The notes below the pieces were generated by a model, which had not been told where the DNA came from, made no database searches, and worked only from the letters and a program-made list of their open reading frames with translations. From CAVVKW01 sp963761705 (GTDB lineage: Bacteria > Verrucomicrobiota > Verrucomicrobiia > Chthoniobacterales > JAATET01): 64,000 bases of DNA. Below are positions 52,605 to 61,379 of the stretch, piece after piece; positions within the stretch are counted from its first letter, which is position 1, and every line of letters begins with the position of its first letter. Where the stretch lies: the NCBI GenBank assembly GCA_963761705.1, contig CAVXHK010000001.1:1364001-1428000 (forward strand), written 5' to 3'. Made by a program: the position numbers and the translations under genes.

Positions 52605-55600
52605 ATGAATTTCCAGAACTTTGCCTTGGCTGTCGGGGTCCTGTTGGGATCCCTCCCCCTCCAGGCTGCGACAATGGATCCCGCCGCTCTCGAAGCACGG
52701 AAGTTCGCCGCGCTGCAGGATCGCTTCGCAAATCCGTGGCCGAATCCCGCGACGAGCGACGACGGCAAGGCCGCCTATTGCCTGGCCGCTTACGCGCTGA
52801 ATCAGGGCACGGCGCAGGCGGACGCCTACATTCTCGGACTGTCGAACGACCTCAACGATTACTATTTTGCCAACGTCGAATTCCTCCGCATCCACGCCGA
52901 TCCGGCTCTCAGTGCGCGGATGAGCCCACCGGCTCGCGAGAAGCTGGAGCGGGTCTATTGGAGCTACATCAAGGCCAACAGCCAGGTCGCCCGCGCGGGG
53001 GCGGACAAAGTCTGGCAGCTCGACGAGAGTGAGAACCACAACGCCATCCGACGCGGCATCGCGTATCTCGCCTCGCAGACGCTGGCAAAATTGCCGGCTT
53101 ACCGGGGTCGCCTGCTCGACGATGGCCAGACGGTGGAGGCGCACGCTGCCGCTTGGGCGGGGTATTGGAAGCGGTATTTCCCGGCGAGGGCGGCGAAGGG
53201 ATTGGAGGTCGAAATCAATTCCTTCACCTACGTGAAATACACGCTGAGTTGTTACTACAACCTCCTCGATCTTACGAACGACGCGGCACTCGCCGGCAAC
53301 GTGAAGACCTACCTCGACCTCTACTGGGCGCAGAAGGCGCAGACGTTTCTCCGCGATGTCGCGGTGGTCGGCGGCTCGGCGCAGCGATCCTACAAGGACA
53401 ACTTTGCGACGGGTCGCCCGTTTTGGTCGGCAAATTACTTCCTCGGTTGGCACGACGAAGGCAACGGGAACCATCCGGCCAACATTCCGCCGATGCTCAC
53501 AAGCTATCGTTCTCCGAAGATCATTTCCGCGCTCGCCACCGGAGCGAAAGAAAGCTTCGAGGTGCTCGACGCGACGTGGGGGATCAGCGACGTTCCGGCA
53601 AATCCTCCTTATCCCCCTGCCGACACGTATTACGTCGGATTCGAAACTGATGGCAGCAGCGGGGCCGTCCGGCATTCCACCGTCACGCCCGCTTACGTGA
53701 TGGGGACGACCAGCTATCGACCAGACCGGAAGTTCATCGCGTTATCCGAACAAAATCGCGCGATGGGGGTGCACTTTGCGTCCAACGCCAATGATCGCAT
53801 CTTCGTTCATGGCGTCGGCACCACGCAGGGGCGCGAGACGGGTTACGCCGAGGTTAACGGGATTGCCGGGAGCAATTGCCAGATCGTCTGGCGAGACAAA
53901 CGCCAATACTTCAGCACCGATACGCGAGTTTTTCTCTCCAACGGTGAGGTCGTGAACAACGAGGTCGTCGTCGGCGACTGGTGGTTCTCGCGGACGAGCA
54001 CGGCTTACGTCGCAATCCGAATAGCCAACCTGAGTTGGGTCGGGAGTTCTATCTCGTCCGGGAAGATGCAGACCCTACAGGGCCCGTGGTCTCCGGTGAT
54101 CATCGAGTGCGCGCCGCTCGCAGACTACCCCAGCTTCGCGGCCTTCCAGAGCGCCATCGCTGACAATGCGTTCACCCGGACCGCAGGCGCAGTGACCTAC
54201 ACTTCCGAAGCGGGCGATGCCTTCACGGTCTTTCCGAACAGTCTCACCTTCCCGCAGAAGAACGGAGCAAACTTCAATTACTCGCCCGCCCGGACCTACC
54301 AATCGCCCTATCTGCTCGGGCCGAGCGCCACCGGCGCAGCGATGGTGACTTTCCCCGGCTACGCGCCACTCGTGCTGGAATTCGGCGTTGGCTCGGTCGA
54401 GGTCGAGGCGGAATCCGCCGCCGGGCAGAGCGCGTTCCCGCCCTTCGTGACGGGATCCGACGTGGGCGGGACGACCTTCATCGAAGTGCCCAACGGCGTG
54501 GGCAACGCGAACTCCGCTGAGGTGACGGAGCCAGCCGGACTGGCGACGTATTCGTTCGAGCTGTCCCGTGCGTCCGACGTGACGTTGGAGGCTCGGGTCG
54601 ATTTCCCCATCGGGACCGACAATTCGTTCTGGTATCGATGGGACGATGGTCCGTGGACCGTGAAGAACGAGGGTTTCGGCGGCGGTTGGACGTGGTTGAC
54701 GCTGAACACGGCATCGAATCTCGCCGCCGGACCACACACGCTCGAAATCGCTCAGCGGGAGGATGGCAGCCGGATCGACAAATTTCGTCTCACCGGCGCG
54801 CTGGCGTCCGACTTGCCGCCGGGGACGATCCGGGTCGTTGGCACGGCTGAGCATCTCGTCGCGACTGACCCGGTTGCGAGCAACGCGGTCCACGATTTCG
54901 TTGTTTACGACGGACCGAATCGCAAGCTGATCGTCGTTGCCAGCTACGAGGGCGGCAGCGGGATCGCGGGCGTGACCTGGCGGGGAGTCCCGCTCGAGCA
55001 CGCGGTGACGATGCCGTCGAGTCCCTTGTCGAATCCCTCGTCGATCTGGTATCTCGACCATCCGCCAATTGGGAAAGGCGACGTGGTCCTCACGTTCAAT
55101 GGCGCAACCAATGGCGGCTCCAATCTCGGGGTCCTGACCCTCCAAAATGCGGCTCCCGGCGTAGCGTTCGTCGACGAGACGATCGGCAATACGAGCAGCT
55201 ACGCGACGACGACGGACGACACGTTTGTGATCGAGGCGTACGCGGCGAACAACAACTCCGTCGTGCCGGTGGTGCCACCCGCCCTCACGCCGCTCTACGC
55301 GGGCAAGGGATACTCCGGCAATGGCGGGTCCGGTTTTGGCCTCGTTCGTGAGGCGGGTGCGGTGGCTAACGATTGGGGCGCGGAGGGGAATCGACCGGCC
55401 ATCTCCGCCGCCGGATTCGTGAGCGCGCCGTTTGCCCGAGCTGCGGCGGGAGCGGACCAGGCGCTCACCGATTTCGACAGCAATGGCACCGAAACCGTCG
55501 CCCTCGATGGCTCCGGCTCGACGGTTCGCAACGGCGCGCTGGTCAGCTATCTCTGGAGCAACGAAGGGGTGGTGATTGCGAATGGCGTCACGGCGGATAT

Positions 55601-56534
55601 CGCGCTCGGAGTCGGCGCTCATGCTCTCACGCTCACGGTCACCGATAATCTTGGCGTGGCGGCTTCCAACGGTCTGAAGGTAGTCATCTATCCGATCTCA
55701 TCGGCAGGTGTGGTGGCGGCGGTCAATGCCGGCGGGCCAGCTTTCACCGGTGGCGACGGGACGGACTACGCCGCCAGCGCGGGATTCGTCGGCGGGACGA
55801 GCGGCAGTTCGGTCTCGGCCATCGCCGGGACGACGGACGACGCGCTCTATCGGAGCTCCGTGTCGGGGAATTTTGCGTGGTCGCGAATCGTACCCAACGG
55901 GGTCTACACGCTGGCCCTGAAGTTCGCTGAGACGGCGCCCGACGTGGACGCGGCGGGCATGCGCGTCTTTCACGTGGACGCTGAAGGTCGGCGGGTCGTG
56001 AGCGATCTCGATCTTTTCGTAGCGGCCCCGGGAGCGAATCGTTCGCTCGATATCGAGGTGCCCGTCGTTGTGAACGATGGTCAGATCGACGTCTCCTTCT
56101 CGCCGTCGGTGAATGACGCGACCGTGACTGCCATCGAGCTGCGGACCGAGTCCCCCGTCAATGCCGATGCGGATGAATTGCCTGATCAATGGGAACTGCA
56201 GGTCTTTCGGACGCTGGCGAAGACGGGCGCGGGCGACGAAGACAGCGACGGCCAGTCGAATTTGGCGGAATTCGTGGCGGGCACCGATCCCAAGTTGGCC
56301 GGTGCCGTTTTTCAGATTGGCGAGTTGGCCTCGGCTCCCGGCTCTTTCACGCTTCGGTGGCCGAGTGTCGTGGGGCGGAGGTATGGCGTGCTCCGATCCG
56401 GCGATCCCGGAGCGATCTCGTGGGAGGATGTGCTGTCGGATGTGCCGGGGACCGGTGGGGAATTGTCGTTCTCCGACTCGCGCCTGAGCGGCGATGAGCA
56501 GATGTTTTATCGAGTCCAGGTGTCGCTCGAATAG
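52605..56534 (+). CDS. Large secreted multidomain protein, polysaccharide-associated (lyase-like toroid, PKD-like and malectin-like modules)
   Basis: 1309 residues from ATG 52605, chosen because it opens a signal peptide (FQNFALAVGVLLGSLPLQAA). Residues about 20-300 are helical, with SENHNAIRRGIAYLASQTLA and NSFTYVKYTLSCYYNLLDLT, in the style of (alpha/alpha)-toroid polysaccharide lyases. A beta region follows to about 610, then a carbohydrate-binding-like module (VEAESAAGQSAFPPFVTGSD ... FELSRASDVTLEARVDFPIG). A LamG/DUF-type segment is at about 760-910. A PKD/Ig-like repeat (SDGSGSTV-type, SYLWSNEGVV) is at about 950-1020, a malectin-like module (AVNAGGPAFTGGDGTDYAAS ... GVYTLALKFAE) at about 1030-1170, and an Asp-rich Ca-binding repeat (AGDEDSDGQSNLAEFVAGTD) near 1205. 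Function inferred as glycan binding or degradation. No PEP-CTERM tail. Confidence 0.7.
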   Translation: MNFQNFALAVGVLLGSLPLQAATMDPAALEARKFAALQDRFANPWPNPATSDDGKAAYCLAAYALNQGTAQADAYILGLSNDLNDYYFANVEFLRIHADPALSARMSPPAREKLERVYWSYIKANSQVARAGADKVWQLDESENHNAIRRGIAYLASQTLAKLPAYRGRLLDDGQTVEAHAAAWAGYWKRYFPARAAKGLEVEINSFTYVKYTLSCYYNLLDLTNDAALAGNVKTYLDLYWAQKAQTFLRDVAVVGGSAQRSYKDNFATGRPFWSANYFLGWHDEGNGNHPANIPPMLTSYRSPKIISALATGAKESFEVLDATWGISDVPANPPYPPADTYYVGFETDGSSGAVRHSTVTPAYVMGTTSYRPDRKFIALSEQNRAMGVHFASNANDRIFVHGVGTTQGRETGYAEVNGIAGSNCQIVWRDKRQYFSTDTRVFLSNGEVVNNEVVVGDWWFSRTSTAYVAIRIANLSWVGSSISSGKMQTLQGPWSPVIIECAPLADYPSFAAFQSAIADNAFTRTAGAVTYTSEAGDAFTVFPNSLTFPQKNGANFNYSPARTYQSPYLLGPSATGAAMVTFPGYAPLVLEFGVGSVEVEAESAAGQSAFPPFVTGSDVGGTTFIEVPNGVGNANSAEVTEPAGLATYSFELSRASDVTLEARVDFPIGTDNSFWYRWDDGPWTVKNEGFGGGWTWLTLNTASNLAAGPHTLEIAQREDGSRIDKFRLTGALASDLPPGTIRVVGTAEHLVATDPVASNAVHDFVVYDGPNRKLIVVASYEGGSGIAGVTWRGVPLEHAVTMPSSPLSNPSSIWYLDHPPIGKGDVVLTFNGATNGGSNLGVLTLQNAAPGVAFVDETIGNTSSYATTTDDTFVIEAYAANNNSVVPVVPPALTPLYAGKGYSGNGGSGFGLVREAGAVANDWGAEGNRPAISAAGFVSAPFARAAAGADQALTDFDSNGTETVALDGSGSTVRNGALVSYLWSNEGVVIANGVTADIALGVGAHALTLTVTDNLGVAASNGLKVVIYPISSAGVVAAVNAGGPAFTGGDGTDYAASAGFVGGTSGSSVSAIAGTTDDALYRSSVSGNFAWSRIVPNGVYTLALKFAETAPDVDAAGMRVFHVDAEGRRVVSDLDLFVAAPGANRSLDIEVPVVVNDGQIDVSFSPSVNDATVTAIELRTESPVNADADELPDQWELQVFRTLAKTGAGDEDSDGQSNLAEFVAGTDPKLAGAVFQIGELASAPGSFTLRWPSVVGRRYGVLRSGDPGAISWEDVLSDVPGTGGELSFSDSRLSGDEQMFYRVQVSLE

Positions 56535-56597
56535 CGGGCTGACGCTACTCGCGCCCCCGCCGGAGCCCGATCGACGATCCACACCAAAATCGCTCGT

Positions 56598-57815
56598 TCA
56601 GCGACTCCGTCGCATCACCACTGGGACCGGGGTGACGGAAGATGTCGCCGCGCTTCGCTTCGTCGGGAGGGCGAGAAGCTCGCCGCGTCCGTGCGCGGCC
56701 AGCAGGGACGCGTTGATGCCGTGGATCCGCGTGCCAGTCGACTTTTCGTGCGGGAAGCGCTCGATGAACTCGGGCGGAACGGCCGGGATCGTGCCGCCGT
56801 TGGACGCCAGCACCTGCTTGAAGGCGAGGTTGACGACCTGGGTGAATGGCCTCGTGAGCGCGAGCGGGCAGCGCGGCGTTTCGGTCGCGTCACTGAGTTG
56901 GCGGGTCAGTGTTTCCAGCATTTCGAGTCGGTTCTCGCGCACGCTCTCACGGACCTCGCGAGGTCCAGCGCTCCACTTGATGTCGACCGTGTGAAAGTCG
57001 TGCAAGGTGATGGTGGCGCCGTCGCAGTCGATGACCGTCGAGGGGACAATTTCTTCCTCCGGGCAGAGCGTGAAGTGGGAGAGAATCTCGACGCCGTCGG
57101 TCGTCACGATCCGCAGACTGCTGGTGTCTTCACTCTCGACGTCGTGCCCATGCCAGAGCCGGGCTTCGACGCTCGCGGGCTCCGCCAAGGAGTGGTGCTT
57201 GCGGGCGGCGAAGTACAGACCGTTGCAGAGCAGGTGGGCGAAGGGGTTGTTGATGGTGCCGTCGTAGATCCAGCAGTGGCCGATCCGCAGCCGGCCCGCC
57301 CACGTTGATCGCGCGTAGTAAGCGTCGGTGCGGTGCCAGGCCCCGATGCTGCGGACTCGCCGGACCCGCCCGTATTTTCCGGCAACGAGTTCCGCCTTCA
57401 ACCGTTGGACCTCGCTGCCGTAGAGCGAGTTGAAGCCAACGCTGACGGGCTGCCCCGTCGACGCTGAGACGGCGAGAAGTTCATCGAGTTCGTCGAGCGT
57501 TGCGACGGGCGGCTTCTCGAGCCACACCGGGAACCCGGCTTCGAGACACCGGATGGTCAGAGGACGGTGAACGTGGATTGGGGTGGCGTTGATGATCGCC
57601 ATCGCGCGACCCGGAGCGAATGCGAGCAATTCGTCGACCGAGCCGAAGACCGGCACACCGCGTCCGCGACACGCCCGCGCTTCGGGACTGTCGGGTGTGA
57701 GCGAAGTAGCGGCGACGAGGGTTGCGCAGTTGGGCAGTGACCAGAGGCGCTGGATGAGCTGATAAGCATATCCTTCGCAGCCGATGATTCCGAGGCCTGG
57801 TGGGTGCGCGGGCAA
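56598..57815 (-). CDS. Gfo/Idh/MocA-family NAD(P)-dependent oxidoreductase
   Basis: 405 residues. N-terminal Rossmann fold (LGIIGCEGYAYQLIQRLWSL), the conserved AIINATPIHVHRPLTIRCLE and the family hallmark VWLEKPPVATLDELDELL (EKP motif, catalytic Lys). The C-terminal alpha/beta domain follows, with SIGAWHRTDAYYARSTWAGR (possible substrate His/Tyr). Such enzymes oxidise sugars, inositols or amino-sugars. The substrate cannot be read from sequence. It is convergent with the large secreted protein and could act on sugars released by it (inference). Confidence 0.85.
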   Translation of the reverse strand: MPAHPPGLGIIGCEGYAYQLIQRLWSLPNCATLVAATSLTPDSPEARACRGRGVPVFGSVDELLAFAPGRAMAIINATPIHVHRPLTIRCLEAGFPVWLEKPPVATLDELDELLAVSASTGQPVSVGFNSLYGSEVQRLKAELVAGKYGRVRRVRSIGAWHRTDAYYARSTWAGRLRIGHCWIYDGTINNPFAHLLCNGLYFAARKHHSLAEPASVEARLWHGHDVESEDTSSLRIVTTDGVEILSHFTLCPEEEIVPSTVIDCDGATITLHDFHTVDIKWSAGPREVRESVRENRLEMLETLTRQLSDATETPRCPLALTRPFTQVVNLAFKQVLASNGGTIPAVPPEFIERFPHEKSTGTRIHGINASLLAAHGRGELLALPTKRSAATSSVTPVPVVMRRSR

Positions 57816-57898
57816 GGAGACAAATTCGCCGATTTGTGGTGCGTCCGCGAGTCACGAAACCGAACACGATCTTGCCAAAATCGCACGATTGGAGCTGC

Positions 57899-58095
57899 TC
57901 ACGCGGCGCTCCGTCTCTGAAGGATCAGGCAGAGGTGCTCCTCGGGGCATTGGTCCGCTTCGAGGTGACGGCAGAAGCGGTCGCCATCGTCGACTAACCG
58001 CAGGATGGCGGGGATCCCGAGGGCGGCGTGTTAGAGGGGTTGGCCGTGGTCGGCTAGGTCGTTGTAGGCGGCGGCAGTTTGTTCGACGGTCATCG
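57899..58095 (-). pseudogene. Small ORF of unknown function, apparently broken by one missing base
   Basis: From ATG 58095 the frame gives MTVEQTAAAYNDLADHGQPL and then TAA (58033-58035). If one C is added in the CCCC run (plus strand 58036-58039) the sequence reads on as LTRRPLGIPAILRLVDDGDR, FCRHLEADQCPEEHLCLILQ, RRSAA and stops at 57899-57901. That makes a coherent 65-residue protein with codon use like the neighbours. I do not recognise the family. It follows the glycosyltransferase gene by 11 bp on the same strand. Could be noise, but the identical missing-base pattern in conserved genes nearby makes it plausible. Confidence 0.35.
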
Positions 58096-58106
58096 CTGGC
58101 TTGGGG

Positions 58107-59060
58107 TTATCGCTGGGACCGATGGTCCCAGAGGGCGACGGCTCTCGCGGTGACTTCGGCGGGGTCGATCTCATAGGTGTCGGAATCTTCGTCGTGGTTG
58201 GCGAGAATGGCTTGGCTGGTGAGGGTGGTGTGGTGCCAGTTGTGGGGATTGGTGCGGAAAAAGAGGGTGAGGCTCCGACCGCCGAAGGCGTTGGCGAGGT
58301 GGGAGGCGGCACCGTCGACGCCGAGGATCAGGCGGGCGCGGGAGACGAGGTGGAGGAATTCCTCGAGCTTGGTCTGGCCGCCGAGGCCGGTGACCCGGGG
58401 ATTGGCGACGGCCTCGGTGATGCGGGCGGCGTGATCCATTTGCCAATCCTGGCCGCCGCTGGTGACGAGGATGCGGGGCACGCCGTGGTCGAGGAGGGCC
58501 TGGAGGACTTTGGCCCAGGCGGAGGATTTCCAGCGTTTACTCTTCCAGCCGGCGGTGGAGTTGAGGAGGAGGTAGTCGCCGCTGGGGGCGTCGTTCGGTG
58601 CCCAGGTGGCGGGTGGGAGATTCAGCCGGGGAAGGCGGTAGGGGGCGGGCGTGTCGGCGAGGGTGTAGGTCCAATTGTAGTCGGCGAGGAATTTGTCGCC
58701 GATGCCGGGCGCGCGGATTTCGTCGAAGGCGATGCGGTGGAGTTTGGTCACTTCGGTCGGGGAGCGGAGGAGGAGGTCTTTTTTCGGTGCAAAGGCGGAG
58801 ATGGTGTGAAGGGCGGATTTGTCGAGGTGGTCGTAGCAGTAGATGGCGTCGAAGCGGCGAAGCCAGGCTCGGGAGGTCATTTGCACACCGTCCATGAGGG
58901 AGATGAGCGGGGCGTGGCCGCTGCGGGTGAGGAGTTCGACGGGGCGGCCGGCGGCGGCGAGGCGGGCGAGGGCGGGTTCGAGGAGAACCATGTCGCCGAG
59001 CTGCTTGTGGCAAATGACGAGGATCTTCTGGGCGCGCATGGGGTCGGGAAAGTCGGCCAT
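58107..59060 (-). CDS. Glycosyltransferase family 9 (heptosyltransferase-like)
   Basis: 317 residues from ATG 59060 (59039 possible). GT-B fold of the LPS heptosyltransferase superfamily: KILVICHKQLGDMVLLEPAL (N-terminal loop with the D-x-V region), SGDYLLLNSTAGWKSKRWKS (N-terminus of the C domain), LQALLDHGVPRILVTSGGQD, TGLGGQTKLEEFLHLVSRAR and LILGVDGAASHLANAFG, the typical D-[ST]-[GA]-x-x-H-[LI]-A motif with Asp followed by Gly here. Transfers a sugar to LPS or a glycan; the acceptor is unknown. Divergent from thiC. Confidence 0.88.
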   Translation of the reverse strand: MADFPDPMRAQKILVICHKQLGDMVLLEPALARLAAAGRPVELLTRSGHAPLISLMDGVQMTSRAWLRRFDAIYCYDHLDKSALHTISAFAPKKDLLLRSPTEVTKLHRIAFDEIRAPGIGDKFLADYNWTYTLADTPAPYRLPRLNLPPATWAPNDAPSGDYLLLNSTAGWKSKRWKSSAWAKVLQALLDHGVPRILVTSGGQDWQMDHAARITEAVANPRVTGLGGQTKLEEFLHLVSRARLILGVDGAASHLANAFGGRSLTLFFRTNPHNWHHTTLTSQAILANHDEDSDTYEIDPAEVTARAVALWDHRSQR

Positions 59061-59087
59061 TGACGCGGGGGGCGTCACGTTTATTTT
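59060..59087 (+). promoter_or_regulatory. Candidate sigma70-type promoter for the thiC transcript
   Basis: TTGACG (59060-59065), 16-bp spacer, TATTTT (59082-59087). The start of transcription would fall near 59094, just before the TPP riboswitch. It overlaps the start of the divergent glycosyltransferase gene. Confidence 0.45.
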
Positions 59088-59096
59088 GCTTACAAA

Positions 59097-59182
59097 CAGG
59101 GGAGCCGCACGTGGCTGAGAGGTTTGGGTTCATCCCCGGACGACCCTTTGAACCTGATCCGGGTCATGCCGGCGAAGGGAGG
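59097..59182 (+). promoter_or_regulatory. TPP (THI-box) riboswitch
   Basis: The 5' GGGGAGCC and CTGAGAGG (59115-59122) are followed by CCCTTTGAACCTGATCCGGG and TCATGCCGGCGAAGGGA (59144-59180), the conserved thi-box core that binds thiamine pyrophosphate. The aptamer ends about 50 bases before the thiC ATG (59235). No obvious terminator lies between, so control is probably at translation initiation or through occlusion. Confidence 0.95.
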
Positions 59183-59234
59183 CAAAGCGACTTGCGTGCT
59201 CGGACGGTTCTCCCGCAACCAGACACGTCTCATT

Positions 59235-61184
59235 ATGATCGCATCCAACGAGTCCTTCGAATCGCACAGCAGCGAACAGTTGCCAAATTCCTCCCGAGCC
59301 TACGTGGCGGGTCGCTTGAACCCTGAGGTGCAGGTGCCTTTCCGCGAGATTGCGCTCGCTCCGACGCGGACGATGGCGGGGGAGCTGGAGGAAAATGAGC
59401 CGGTGAGAGTCTACGATTGCAGCGGGCCGTGGGGCGATCCGGCTTTCGACGGGAAGGTCGAGGACGGACTGCCGGGATTGCGGGCGGAGTGGATTCGCAA
59501 GCGGGGGGACGTGGAGGAATACGATGGGCGGGAGACCGCGCCGCAGGACAATGGGTATCTCAGCGACAGCCACGCGCAGCAGGCTTCGGAGCGGCGGGGT
59601 GGGCTCTCGGCGCTGAGCGCGCCGGTGAACGCGGGGCGGCGTCCGGTGCGGGCGGGGGCGGGGCATCCGGTGACGCAGCTCTGGTATGCGCGGCAGGGGG
59701 TGGTGACACCGGAGATGGAATTCATCGCGATCCGGGAGAATGCTGGACGCGCGGTGGTCGGGGCGGAGCGGAATGAGTTGGGGCATCAGCACTCGGGGTC
59801 GGCGCAGGCGGGGGATTACGAATTTACGCCGCCGATCTTCCGGAAATTTCCGCAGCGGATTCCGGCGGAGATCACGCCCGAGTTCGTGCGGGACGAAGTG
59901 GCGGCGGGGCGGGCGATCATCCCGTGCAACGTGAATCATCCGGAGCTGGAGCCGATGATTATCGGGCGGAACTTCCTGGTGAAGATCAACGCGAACATCG
60001 GGAACTCGGCGGTAGCTTCGTCCATCGAAGAGGAGGTCGAGAAGATGCGGTGGGCGACGAAGTGGGGTGCGGACACGGTGATGGATCTGTCGACCGGGAA
60101 GAACATTCACGCGACGCGCGAGTGGATTTTGAGAAATTCGCCGGTGCCGATCGGGACCGTGCCGATTTATCAGGCGCTGGAGAAAGTAAACGGGAAGGCG
60201 GAGGATCTGACTTGGGAGATCTACCGCGATACGTTGATCGAGCAGGCGGAGCAGGGGGTGGACTACTTCACGATTCACGCGGGGGTGCTGCTGCGATTCG
60301 TTCCGCTGACGGCGAAGCGGATGACGGGGATCGTGAGCCGCGGCGGGAGCATCATGGCAAAATGGTGCTTATCGCATCACCAAGAGAATTTTCTCTACAC
60401 GCACTGGGATGACATTTGTGACATCTGCGCGGCTTACGACGTGAGTTTCTCGATTGGCGATGGGCTGCGGCCGGGTTCGATTGCGGACGCCAATGACGAG
60501 GCGCAGTTTGGCGAGTTGAAGGTGCAGGGCGAGTTGACGGAGCGGGCTTGGGCGAAGGGCGTGCAGGTCATGAACGAAGGGCCGGGTCACGTGCCGATGC
60601 ACCTCATCGAGGAAAACATGGCGAAGCAGCTGGAGTGGTGTCACGAGGCACCGTTTTACACGCTGGGGCCGCTGACGACGGACATCGCGCCGGGTTACGA
60701 TCACATCACGAGTGGGATCGGGGCGGCGATGATCGGTTGGTATGGTTGCGCGATGCTGTGCTACGTGACGCCGAAAGAGCACCTTGGGCTGCCGAACAAG
60801 CGGGACGTGAAGGAGGGCGTGATCACCTACAAGTTGGCGGCGCACGCGGCGGATCTGGCGAAGGGTCACCCGGGGGCGCAATACCGGGACAATGCGTTGT
60901 CGAAAGCGCGATTCGAGTTCCGGTGGGAGGATCAATTCAATCTGGGTTTGGACCCGGAGACGGCCCGCGAATACCACGACGAGACGCTGCCCCAGGAGGG
61001 GGCGAAGACGGCGCACTTCTGCTCGATGTGCGGGCCGCATTTCTGCTCGATGAAGATCACCGAAGACGTGCGGAAATACGCGGCGGAGCAGGGCTTGGCG
61101 GAGGAGGCGGCTCTGAAGGCGGGGATGGACGAAAAATCGAAGGAGTTCGCGGAGGCTGGTGCGGAGGTTTACACGAAGGCGTGA
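59235..61184 (+). CDS. thiC: Phosphomethylpyrimidine synthase
   Basis: 649 residues. Radical SAM enzyme that rearranges AIR into HMP-P for thiamine. N-terminal family region (RLNPEVQVPFREIALAPTRT), PPIFRKFPQRIPAEITPEFV, NANIGNSAVASSIEEEVEKM, LSTGKNIHATREWILRNSPV and the C-terminal cluster CSMCGPHFCSMK that holds the [4Fe-4S] (C-x2-C-x4-C). Start ATG 59235, after the riboswitch, gives the usual length. An upstream in-frame ATG (59124) falls inside the aptamer and is rejected. The neighbouring genes are not thiamine genes. Confidence 0.98.
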   Translation: MIASNESFESHSSEQLPNSSRAYVAGRLNPEVQVPFREIALAPTRTMAGELEENEPVRVYDCSGPWGDPAFDGKVEDGLPGLRAEWIRKRGDVEEYDGRETAPQDNGYLSDSHAQQASERRGGLSALSAPVNAGRRPVRAGAGHPVTQLWYARQGVVTPEMEFIAIRENAGRAVVGAERNELGHQHSGSAQAGDYEFTPPIFRKFPQRIPAEITPEFVRDEVAAGRAIIPCNVNHPELEPMIIGRNFLVKINANIGNSAVASSIEEEVEKMRWATKWGADTVMDLSTGKNIHATREWILRNSPVPIGTVPIYQALEKVNGKAEDLTWEIYRDTLIEQAEQGVDYFTIHAGVLLRFVPLTAKRMTGIVSRGGSIMAKWCLSHHQENFLYTHWDDICDICAAYDVSFSIGDGLRPGSIADANDEAQFGELKVQGELTERAWAKGVQVMNEGPGHVPMHLIEENMAKQLEWCHEAPFYTLGPLTTDIAPGYDHITSGIGAAMIGWYGCAMLCYVTPKEHLGLPNKRDVKEGVITYKLAAHAADLAKGHPGAQYRDNALSKARFEFRWEDQFNLGLDPETAREYHDETLPQEGAKTAHFCSMCGPHFCSMKITEDVRKYAAEQGLAEEAALKAGMDEKSKEFAEAGAEVYTKA

Positions 61185-61379
61185 TCACTCCGGTGCAGCG
61201 GATCGGCGGGATTCCGATGGATCGGTTGATGTAAAAGTGAGTTCCCCAGGTTTTATTGAACGAGACATCGGAAGTTCAGACCAACGGATTTGCTTTCGAA
61301 CGTCGCCATCTGACGATCGCCACGCATTGGTCAAAGTTGCGAAATAGAATCCGATTTCTTCGCGAAGTCGGGTACTCAA
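61185..61379 (-). pseudogene. Short ORF overlapping the methyltransferase stop; possible remnant of a partner gene
   Basis: A TTG at 61379 overlaps the methyltransferase stop (TTGA), the usual arrangement of translationally coupled genes. It opens STRLREEIGFYFATLTNAWR and SSDGDVRKQIR, which read like an ordinary helical protein start. After about 30 codons the sequence degenerates, and the frame stops at 61185 next to the thiC end. Restriction enzymes often sit directly after their methyltransferase, so a truncated endonuclease is a possibility. No motif proves it. Confidence 0.3.

Noticed and set aside
59124..59234. Upstream ATG for thiC
   Set aside because: It would place the start codon inside the TPP aptamer; the family N-terminus aligns with ATG 59235.
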